NCBI GenBank assembly: GCA_030646695.1
Contig: JAUSLF010000053.1
Coordinates: 1-35,887 of the forward strand
Direction: 5' to 3'
DNA from: Nitrosomonadaceae bacterium
GTDB lineage: Bacteria > Pseudomonadota > Gammaproteobacteria > Burkholderiales > Nitrosomonadaceae
DNA: 35,887 nt
Part shown: piece after piece, positions 27,747 through 33,997 of the stretch
Position numbering within the stretch: the stretch's first letter is position 1
How the letters are laid out: every line of letters starts with the position of its first letter
Program-made: the position numbers and the translations under genes
Notes under the pieces: model-generated
Database searches by the model: none
What the model was told of the DNA's origin: nothing
The model's input: only the letters and a program-made list of their open reading frames with translations

Positions 27747-27813
27747 GTCATTCCCGCGAAGGCGGGAATCCAGCGTTTTGATTGACTGGGTTCCCGTTTT
27801 CACGGGAACGACG
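27747..27813. repeat. dRS3-like dispersed repeat between cas3 and cas5c
   Basis: Two palindromes of the ATTCCC-N8-GGGAAT type lie in tandem: 27750-27769 (ATTCCCGCGAAGGCGGGAAT) and 27791-27808 (TTCCCGTTTTCACGGGAA), joined by a short spacer. From general knowledge this matches the widespread proteobacterial and neisserial dRS3-like repeat. It occupies most of the 119-bp gap between cas3 and cas5c, where related operons are usually tighter, and could act as an RNA hairpin in the cas transcript. Confidence 0.75.
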
Positions 27814-27846
27814 AAACAGAAATGTTTGTAGTCAGGGAAGAAAAAC

Positions 27847-28572
27847 ATGAAGACATTTTGCTTGGAAGTGACCGGCGACTTTGCTTGTTTCACCCGACCT
27901 GAAATGAAGGTCGAGCGCGTCAGCTATGACGTGATGACGCCCTCTGCCGCCCGCGCCGTGTTCGAGTCCATCTTGTGGAAGCCTGCCATCCGTTGGCATG
28001 TAACCAAAATCGAAGTGCTGAAGCCGATCAAGTGGATCACCCTGCGGCGCAACGAAGTTGGTGCTGTCGTGTCGTCGCGCAACGTGCAGACTGCCATGAA
28101 TAGCGGCAGCGGCGACCTTGGCCTTTACATCGAAGACGAACGCCAGCAGCGTGCCGGGCTGTTCCTGCGCGATGTTGCTTACCGCATCCACGCCGGGTTT
28201 GAAATGTGCGATGCCTCACGACACAAACAGAATTTCCCGCATCTCGCAAAGCTTCGCATCAACGATGCCGACGAACAGCATGCCGCAGATGAAGCGAACA
28301 CGCCCGCAAAATTCCTGAACATGTTCGAGCGCCGTGCCAATAAAGGCCAGTGCGTGAACCAGCCCTATCTGGGTTGCCGCGAATTTGCCGCCAGCTTTCG
28401 CTTGGTCAAAGATATTGCCGCCGAGCCCGCGCCGATAGCCGAAACACTCGACCTAGGCTGGATGCTGCACGACATGGACTACAGCAACCTTGCCAGCCCC
28501 AGCCCGCGCTTCTTCCGCGCCGAGCTGAAAAACGGCGTACTGGATTTAGCCAATGTGGAGGTGCGTGGATGA
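27847..28572 (+). CDS. cas5c: Cas5c, crRNA-processing Cascade subunit
   Basis: In subtype I-C, which lacks cas6, Cas5c (Cas5d) cuts the repeat in pre-crRNA and stays bound to the 5' handle. The 241-residue RAMP protein shows the family start KTFCLEVTGDFACFTRPEMK, then VERVSYDVMTPSAARAVFES, and near the C terminus FLNMFERRANKGQC followed by QPYLGCREF, all typical of Cas5c. The absence of any cas6 in the locus agrees with this role. Its TGA overlaps the cas8c ATG (ATGA). It is separated from cas3 by a dispersed repeat. Confidence 0.93.
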   Translation: MKTFCLEVTGDFACFTRPEMKVERVSYDVMTPSAARAVFESILWKPAIRWHVTKIEVLKPIKWITLRRNEVGAVVSSRNVQTAMNSGSGDLGLYIEDERQQRAGLFLRDVAYRIHAGFEMCDASRHKQNFPHLAKLRINDADEQHAADEANTPAKFLNMFERRANKGQCVNQPYLGCREFAASFRLVKDIAAEPAPIAETLDLGWMLHDMDYSNLASPSPRFFRAELKNGVLDLANVEVRG

Positions 28573-30266
28573 TTCTTCAGGCCTTATGCGATTACTACGA
28601 ACGCAAGCCGGACTTGCCTCGTCTAGGCTTTGAAACCAAGGCCATCCCCTTTGTGATCGAACTCAATTCAGCCGGTCAGTTGGTGCAAATTGAAGACACC
28701 CGGCACATTGAGGGGAAAAAGAAAATTGCCCGTAATTTTCTGATGCCGCAGGGTGTGAAAAAAACTTCTGGAGTTGCCGCAAACCTGCTGTGGGATAACG
28801 CTGAATATGTGTTGGGCGTAACCAGCGCAGGCAAACCGGATCGGGTACAGGAACAACATGCGGCATTTCTGGCAAAGCTGGATGCGTTGGCTGACAAAAT
28901 TGATGACACAGGATTGAAGGCGGTGCGCACTTTTTTGAAATCTCCAGACAGAATGCGATTGGAAGCAGATCCGCTTTGGCCAGAAATTCTGGAAACTAAT
29001 CCAGTTCTGACATTCCGCCTCAATGGCGAACTCGAACTGGTTTGCCAACGACCTGCTGTCAGGGCAGTGCTGGAAGATGCTGATACTGATGCAGAAGAAA
29101 TAACTTGCTTGATTAGCGGAGAGCAGGATGGTTTCGAGCGGCTGCACACGTCAATCAAAGGTGTATGGGGTGCGCAAACTAGCGGAGCAAATATCGTCTC
29201 TTTCAACAAGGATGCGTTTAACTCTTTTGGGAAGGAACAAGGTTCAAATGCACCCGTTGGCAAGCGCGCCGCCTTTGCCTATACCACGTCACTCAATTAC
29301 CTGTTGAGCAAGGAGAGCACACAGCGCATTCAAGTTGGCGATGCCTCTACTGTGTTCTGGTCAGAAAAGCACACCGATTTTGAAGACACGTTTGCTGACC
29401 TGTTCGACGAACCGCCCAAGGACGACCCGGCAAAACAAACGCGCGCCATCGAAGCATTGTTTAAGGCGCCGCAAACGGGCGCACTAAGCAATAAGGGAGA
29501 CAAAACCTGTTTCTATGTGCTGGGCCTCGCACCCAATGCCGCGCGCATCAGCGTTCGTTTCTGGCAGGTCGGCACGGTTGCTGAAATGTCAGCGCGGATT
29601 CGCCAACATTTTGAAGACCTGGAAATTATTCACGCCAGTTTTGAGAAGCCGCATCTCTCGCTTTTCCGTCTGCTGGTTTCCACTGCATCACAAGGCAAGT
29701 CGGAAAATATTCCGCCTAATCTTGCAGGCGAATTCATGCGCGCGATTCTTGCTGGACTGCCCTATCCACAAACGCTGTTGCAAGCCGTCGTTCGCCGCAT
29801 TCGCGCCGAGCGTGAAGTGACCTATCCACGCGCCGCCCTAATCAAAGCCTGCATCAATCGGCAAGCCCGTTATTCACCATCACAAGAAAAGGAGATTGCT
29901 GTGTCACTAGATGATTCCAACACCAACCCCGGTTACCGCATCGGTCGCCTTTTTGCTGCGCTGGAAAAAGCACAGGAAGAGGCTGTTAATCCCAGCGCTA
30001 CGATTCGCGACCGTTTCTACGGCGCAGCTTCCAGCTCACCGGTTACGGTGTTCGCCAACCTGATGAAGCTGAAAAATCACCACCTCGCCAAACTGGAGGA
30101 AGGACGCAAACGCTACTTTGAAAAGCTCATCGGTCAGATCATGTCCGACATCAACGACTTTCCAGCGCATTTGAGCCTTGCCGATCAGGGGCGTTTCGCC
30201 ATCGGCTACTACCACCAGCGGCAAGCCTTTTTCACCAAATCCGAATCTACCACTAAGGGAGAATAA
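28569..30266 (+). CDS. cas8c: Cas8c (Csd1), large subunit of I-C Cascade
   Basis: Cas8c recognises the PAM and opens the target duplex. The protein is about 565 residues, starting [20 protein letters not shown], a canonical Csd1 start. The frame is open back to 28350, but that part overlaps cas5c in another frame, and the ATG at 28569 coupled to the cas5c stop is the real start. Family blocks include [32 protein letters not shown] and [19 protein letters not shown]. The last 121 codons also encode Cas11c from an internal start. A GGGAGA at the gene's end serves as the cas7c ribosome site. Confidence 0.94.
   Translation: MILQALCDYYERKPDLPRLGFETKAIPFVIELNSAGQLVQIEDTRHIEGKKKIARNFLMPQGVKKTSGVAANLLWDNAEYVLGVTSAGKPDRVQEQHAAFLAKLDALADKIDDTGLKAVRTFLKSPDRMRLEADPLWPEILETNPVLTFRLNGELELVCQRPAVRAVLEDADTDAEEITCLISGEQDGFERLHTSIKGVWGAQTSGANIVSFNKDAFNSFGKEQGSNAPVGKRAAFAYTTSLNYLLSKESTQRIQVGDASTVFWSEKHTDFEDTFADLFDEPPKDDPAKQTRAIEALFKAPQTGALSNKGDKTCFYVLGLAPNAARISVRFWQVGTVAEMSARIRQHFEDLEIIHASFEKPHLSLFRLLVSTASQGKSENIPPNLAGEFMRAILAGLPYPQTLLQAVVRRIRAEREVTYPRAALIKACINRQARYSPSQEKEIAVSLDDSNTNPGYRIGRLFAALEKAQEEAVNPSATIRDRFYGAASSSPVTVFANLMKLKNHHLAKLEEGRKRYFEKLIGQIMSDINDFPAHLSLADQGRFAIGYYHQRQAFFTKSESTTKGE
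29901..30266 (+). CDS. cas11c: Cas11c small subunit, from an internal start in cas8c
   Basis: Within cas8c and in the same frame, a GTG at 29901 is preceded by AAGGAG (29889-29894) at 6 nt, a far better ribosome site than chance predicts. The product is 121 residues ([20 protein letters not shown] and onward), helical, and matches the region that other I-C systems translate separately as Cas11c, which lines the Cascade belly. Internal translation of Cas11 from cas8 in I-C systems is established knowledge; its use here is inferred from the site and the conserved [10 protein letters not shown] start region. Confidence 0.8.
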   Translation: MSLDDSNTNPGYRIGRLFAALEKAQEEAVNPSATIRDRFYGAASSSPVTVFANLMKLKNHHLAKLEEGRKRYFEKLIGQIMSDINDFPAHLSLADQGRFAIGYYHQRQAFFTKSESTTKGE

Positions 30267-30271
30267 ATATC

Positions 30272-31153
30272 ATGGCACTAACTAATCGTTACGACTTCGT
30301 TCTGCTGTTTGACGTAAAAGACGGCAACCCCAACGGCGACCCTGATGCGGGCAATTTGCCCCGCATGGATGCGGAAAGCGGGCGCGGCTTGGTAACTGAC
30401 GTGTGCCTCAAACGCAAGGTGCGCAACTTCGTCGGGCTGGTGAAGGGTGAACAGCCGCCATTTGAAATTTACGTCAAGGAGAAAGCGGTTCTCAATAACC
30501 AACATAAGCGCGCTTATGTTGGCATCGGCAAGCCCGAGTTGCTCGAAGGAGATGACAAGAAACGCAAGGGCGGTGATGCAGTTGATGAAGCAAGGCAGTG
30601 GATGTGCCGCAATTTCTTTGACGTACGGGCATTTGGCGCGGTCATGTCCACAGGCATCAATTGCGGCCAAGTACGCGGCCCGATCCAGTTAACCTTCTCC
30701 CGTTCTGTTGATCCTGTCGTGGCATTGGAGCATTCGATCACTCGCATGGCGGTTGCCACCGAGGCAGAAGCCGAAAAACAATCTGGCGACAACAGAACAA
30801 TGGGGCGTAAGTTTACCGTTCCTTATGGCCTTTATGCCGCCCACGGCTTTGTGTCTTCCTTCCTCGCCAAGCAAACCGGATTCGATGAAGGCGATCTGGA
30901 ATTACTCTGGCAGGCACTGACTCAGATGTTCGAGCATGACCGCTCCGCCGCCAGAGGCGAAATGACCACGCGCGGGCTGTACGTCTTTAAGCATGACAGC
31001 GAATTGGGCAATGCCCCAGCGCACAAGTTGTTCGAGTTGATACAGGCGAAGAAAAATACCGACGAACCTGCGCGTGATTTTAGCGATTACACGGTGTCTG
31101 TAAGTGATGCCGGATTGCCCGCAGGGATAACTTTACAACGCAAGGTTGGGTAA
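30272..31153 (+). CDS. cas7c: Cas7c (Csd2), backbone subunit of I-C Cascade
   Basis: Cas7c polymerises along the crRNA spacer to form the Cascade backbone. The 293-residue protein starts [20 protein letters not shown] and continues [13 protein letters not shown], the signature of Csd2. It has the [12 protein letters not shown] and [13 protein letters not shown] blocks and the late [17 protein letters not shown]. The ribosome site GGGAGA lies across the cas8c stop, 5 bp before the ATG. It sits between cas8c and cas4 as is standard for subtype I-C. Confidence 0.96.
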   Translation: MALTNRYDFVLLFDVKDGNPNGDPDAGNLPRMDAESGRGLVTDVCLKRKVRNFVGLVKGEQPPFEIYVKEKAVLNNQHKRAYVGIGKPELLEGDDKKRKGGDAVDEARQWMCRNFFDVRAFGAVMSTGINCGQVRGPIQLTFSRSVDPVVALEHSITRMAVATEAEAEKQSGDNRTMGRKFTVPYGLYAAHGFVSSFLAKQTGFDEGDLELLWQALTQMFEHDRSAARGEMTTRGLYVFKHDSELGNAPAHKLFELIQAKKNTDEPARDFSDYTVSVSDAGLPAGITLQRKVG

Positions 31154-31163
31154 GTGTAATCCC

Positions 31164-31790
31164 ATGCAGGGTGAGCCAGCAGACCCACTCATGCTTTCCG
31201 CACTTCAGCACTGGAGCTATTGCCCGCGCCAGTGTGCGCTGATACATGTCGAGCAGGCATTCGATGAGAATGTTTTTACCATGCGCGGAAACGCGGCGCA
31301 TGAGCGGGTAGATGATCCTGGATTTGAAACCTTTGAGGGCGTGCGTGCCGAACGTGCCTTGCCGGTGTGGTCGGATCGGCTGGGGCTGATCGGTAAATGC
31401 GACGTGGTAGAGTTTCATCCAGACGGGCGCATCTATCCGGTGGAATATAAACATGGTCGCAAGCGCGAAAAAATCCACGACGATCTCCAGCTTGCCGCGC
31501 AGGCCTTATGTCTGGAAGAAATGACCGGAAAGGTCATCACGCATGGTGCGATTTATCACCACGGTTCGCGGCGCAGGCGTGAGGTGGCAATTACGCAAGA
31601 ATTGCGCGACCAGGTGGAAGAGACCGTGAACGCTATTCGCGCCATGATGGATTCCGGCAAGCTGCCGCCACCAGTCAACGATGCGCGTTGCAAGGAATGT
31701 TCGCTGAAGGAAATTTGCCAGCCCGATGCGCTGGCGGAACGTCACAGGTTGAAGTCTTTGCGCGAGGAATTATTCAATGCTGCTGAGTAA
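31164..31790 (+). CDS. cas4: Cas4 exonuclease of the adaptation module
   Basis: Cas4 trims pre-spacers next to the PAM and works with Cas1-Cas2. About 208 residues contain the RecB-like nuclease motifs GLIGKCDVVEF and YPVEYKHG and four cluster cysteines: one in HWSYCPRQC near the start and three in CKECSLKEIC near the end. I chose ATG 31164; TTG 31146, overlapping cas7c, would add six residues. In most I-C operons cas1 follows directly. Here the cas4 stop overlaps by 17 bp the 3' end of an antisense toxin gene, and cas1 begins about 700 bp later. Confidence 0.93.
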   Translation: MQGEPADPLMLSALQHWSYCPRQCALIHVEQAFDENVFTMRGNAAHERVDDPGFETFEGVRAERALPVWSDRLGLIGKCDVVEFHPDGRIYPVEYKHGRKREKIHDDLQLAAQALCLEEMTGKVITHGAIYHHGSRRRREVAITQELRDQVEETVNAIRAMMDSGKLPPPVNDARCKECSLKEICQPDALAERHRLKSLREELFNAAE

Positions 31791-32139
31791 GATACTGTGC
31801 CATGCCGCAGACACCCAGAAAGGCGCGCTCGACGTTGGTCATTTCTTCTTCACTCAATGTGGTCAGAGGGCCTTCCCCAAAGCGGTCGCGATCCAGTGCA
31901 CGGGGTTGATCAACAACCACTTGGCAATCCACCAGCAAACGTCCTCTGGCACGAATCGGTACTCGCCAAGTTTTATAGTCGGGATAAACCTGCGTAGTGA
32001 CAGGCAAAATGACGATCATGGGTGTGCCGATTGCGCTCAGCTCATCTGCCTGCAAAACAAGTACCGGTCGTATCTTGCCGATCTCCCGCCCACGTCCGGG
32101 GTTCAAGTTCGCTACCCATATCTCGCCGCGCCGCATCAT
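31774..32139 (-). CDS. PemK/MazF-like toxin (predicted mRNA interferase)
   Basis: A toxin of about 121 residues from the CcdB/PemK/MazF fold: RRGEIWVANLNPGRGREIGK, then RPVLVLQADELSAIGTP and MIVILPVTTQV, with the Arg of IRPVLV and a C-terminal helical tail (LSEEEMTNVERAFLG). Such toxins cut mRNA at short sequences when freed from antitoxin. I chose ATG 32139, which overlaps the antitoxin stop (ATGA); TTG 32148 is less likely. GGTGGA inside the antitoxin gene serves as ribosome site. The gene is antisense to the cas operon and its tail overlaps that of cas4 by 17 bp. The fold is certain, the RNA target unknown. Confidence 0.9.
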   Translation of the reverse strand: MMRRGEIWVANLNPGRGREIGKIRPVLVLQADELSAIGTPMIVILPVTTQVYPDYKTWRVPIRARGRLLVDCQVVVDQPRALDRDRFGEGPLTTLSEEEMTNVERAFLGVCGMAQYLTQQH

Positions 32140-32441
32140 TTCCACCAACGTTCAGGTTCTGGATCACCGGGCTTGCGGCCTTCGGCTAAATCCAGCGCTT
32201 CGTTGTCCAGCGGTAGAAAATCCTCAGCGATCTCGCGAGCCTCGCGGCGAACAGACTCATCCGCGTATGCGGCTTTGGCTTCAGAAACCAGCGTATCCAT
32301 CAATTGTTTCCGTTCCTGGTCGCGCAAAAATTTTTCCAATGCTGCGCGTACCAACTCGGAACGGTTCTGGTGGGTCTGTGCCGCCAATACGGTTAATCGC
32401 GCGTCTAGCTTTTCCGGCAATCGCAAAGTTAGTGTTCCCAT
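32136..32441 (-). CDS. Ribbon-helix-helix (CopG-type) antitoxin
   Basis: A 101-residue antitoxin. The first 45 residues are a ribbon-helix-helix DNA-binding domain (MGTLTLRLPEKLDARLTVLA, then NRSELVRAALEKFL). The rest is a charged helical tail (EAREIAEDFLPLDNEALDLA and beyond) that should thread over the toxin. ATG 32441 is preceded by GAGGTGG, and the frame upstream of it is not protein-like. Antitoxins of this type repress their own operon; a palindrome directly upstream (32448-32471) is the candidate operator. The gene is divergent from cas1 across 47 bp. Confidence 0.9.
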   Translation of the reverse strand: MGTLTLRLPEKLDARLTVLAAQTHQNRSELVRAALEKFLRDQERKQLMDTLVSEAKAAYADESVRREAREIAEDFLPLDNEALDLAEGRKPGDPEPERWWK

Positions 32442-32447
32442 ATCAGC

Positions 32448-32471
32448 CACCTCTAAAATAATTTTGAGGTG
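32448..32471. promoter_or_regulatory. Palindromic candidate operator between antitoxin and cas1
   Basis: CACCTC and GAGGTG flank an AT-rich core that is itself near-palindromic (AAAATAATTTT) with one extra T, giving an almost perfect 24-bp inverted repeat. It lies 7 bp from the antitoxin start and 17 bp from the cas1 start, in the only intergenic space available for both. Binding of the RHH antitoxin here is inference. Confidence 0.5.
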
Positions 32472-32488
32472 CGAATTGTAATACAAAT

Positions 32489-33523
32489 ATGCGCACAATT
32501 CAAAATACACTTTATGTGATGACGTCGAATGCCTACCTCCATCTGGAGAATGATACGGTGCGGGTGGATGTGGAACGCGAGAAGAAATTGCAGGTACCGC
32601 TGCATCATCTGGGCAGTGTGGTGTGTTTGGGCAATATCATGCTTTCTCCTGCGTTGATGCATCGCTGTGCGGATGACGGCATCAGCCTGGTGTTGCTGAA
32701 TAACCAAGGACGATTCAAGGCGCGTCTCGAAGGCCCGGTTTCCGGCAATATCCTGCTGCGGCAGGCACAGCATCGCTTGGCACTGGATGAAAAATTTGCA
32801 CTCGGTATCGCTCATAGTGCGATTGCCGGGAAGTTGCGTAATTCGCGCCAAGTCTTGCTGCGTGGCGCGCGTGAAGCAGGAGATACTGAGGACAGCAGCA
32901 CACTTGCAGCAGCAGCCGAGACACTTTCCAACTCGTTGCGCAATCTGCCGTACGCCCCCGATCTGGACGTGGTGCGCGGCATTGAGGGCGATGCGGCAAA
33001 AAATTATTTTGCAGCGTTACCGTTGTTGGTCAGGCGCGAGGCACGCGACAAGTTCACAATGGATGGGCGCACGCGGCGGCCACCGCGCGACCGATTCAAC
33101 GCGCTGCTTTCGTTCCTCTATTCCATGCTGATGAACGACTGCCGTTCCGCGCTGGAAGCTGTCGGTCTCGACCCCCAGCTTGGTTTTCTGCATACCGTTC
33201 GCCCCGGACGCGCCGCACTCGCACTGGATTTGATGGAAGAATTTCGTGCCATCTTCGCCGACCGTCTGGCGCTTACCCTGATCAACCGAGGGCAGATCAG
33301 TGCTAGTGATTTTGCCGAGCGTGAAGGCGGCGCGGTGCTGCTCGAAGGCGATGCGCGTCGCACCGTGGTGATTGCCTATCAGGAGCGCAAACAGGAAGAG
33401 GTGATGCACCCGTTGCTAGAAACTAAAGTGCCGATTGGCCTGCTGCCGTTATTGCAAGCGCGCTTCATGGCGCGCACCCTGCGAGGGGAAATGGAAGGCT
33501 ATCTCCCGTTTCTTTACCGGTAA
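32489..33523 (+). CDS. cas1: Cas1 integrase, subtype I-C
   Basis: Cas1 forms the integrase with Cas2 that inserts spacers next to the leader. The 344-residue protein begins [20 protein letters not shown]. The N-terminal beta domain shows [11 protein letters not shown] and [16 protein letters not shown]. The catalytic helical domain carries [19 protein letters not shown], where the metal-binding Glu of other Cas1 proteins is not obvious by eye, then [19 protein letters not shown] (His and Asp/Glu ligands). The start lacks a clear ribosome site. It must be transcribed either through the antisense toxin operon or from a promoter in the 47-bp gap shared with the antitoxin. Confidence 0.96.
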   Translation: MRTIQNTLYVMTSNAYLHLENDTVRVDVEREKKLQVPLHHLGSVVCLGNIMLSPALMHRCADDGISLVLLNNQGRFKARLEGPVSGNILLRQAQHRLALDEKFALGIAHSAIAGKLRNSRQVLLRGAREAGDTEDSSTLAAAAETLSNSLRNLPYAPDLDVVRGIEGDAAKNYFAALPLLVRREARDKFTMDGRTRRPPRDRFNALLSFLYSMLMNDCRSALEAVGLDPQLGFLHTVRPGRAALALDLMEEFRAIFADRLALTLINRGQISASDFAEREGGAVLLEGDARRTVVIAYQERKQEEVMHPLLETKVPIGLLPLLQARFMARTLRGEMEGYLPFLYR

Positions 33524-33528
33524 ATGCC

Positions 33529-33819
33529 ATGCTGATTATTATCACTTACGATGTATCCACCGTAACCGCCGCCGGACGCAAACGGCTGCGCCGCGTCGCG
33601 AAAGTATGCGAGAGTAATGGGCAACGTGTACAAAATTCGGTCTTTGAGTGCAAGATCGATCAGATGCAACTTGAAGAATTAGAGCGGCGACTGCTTGATG
33701 AGATAGATGAGAAAGAAGATAGCTTGCGCCTGTATCGTTTGACTGAGCCAGTGGAGTTACACATCAAGGAGTATGGAAATTTCCATGCTGTGGATTTTGA
33801 TGGGGCGCTGGTAATATGA
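33529..33819 (+). CDS. cas2: Cas2, integrase scaffold
   Basis: Cas2 dimerises between two Cas1 dimers to form the spacer integrase. The 96-residue protein has the ferredoxin-like fold start [20 protein letters not shown] with the conserved Asp, then [20 protein letters not shown], typical of I-C Cas2 ([12 protein letters not shown]). It starts 5 bp after the cas1 stop. The array leader follows immediately. Confidence 0.95.
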   Translation: MLIIITYDVSTVTAAGRKRLRRVAKVCESNGQRVQNSVFECKIDQMQLEELERRLLDEIDEKEDSLRLYRLTEPVELHIKEYGNFHAVDFDGALVI

Positions 33820-33997
33820 AGCGCGAACCAGTAGCAACGACACAAGCGTGGCAGGTTCGCGCTGTGACTAATATATTGACGAAGGATGATTTTCTGCCTT
33901 CGTCGTTTGATTGCGTGGACTCTCGGAGGCAAGAAAACCGAGGGTTCGCGCAAAGTGCGCTTATTAACGTTGATAGACATGGCGTTGTAGGTGGACT
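33820..33997 (+). promoter_or_regulatory. CRISPR leader
   Basis: This 178-bp region without a convincing gene between cas2 and the first repeat is the place where a I-C leader is expected, and it holds the array promoter and Cas1-Cas2 docking sequences. Visible structure: a perfect 8-bp hairpin, GACGAAGG (33878-33885) and CCTTCGTC (33897-33904), and a repeated GGTTCGCGC element (33854-33862 and again near 33943). A 61-codon frame crossing it is not protein-like. Confidence 0.75.

Noticed and set aside
27441-27893. Minus-strand frame of 150 codons across the cas3-cas5c junction
   Set aside because: It is antisense to cas3, cas5c and the dRS3-like repeat and shows no family resemblance.
28350-28568. 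N-terminal extension of Cas8c
   Set aside because: The frame is open but overlaps cas5c coding sequence and is low-quality Arg-rich translation; the coupled ATG at 28569 gives the canonical Csd1 start.
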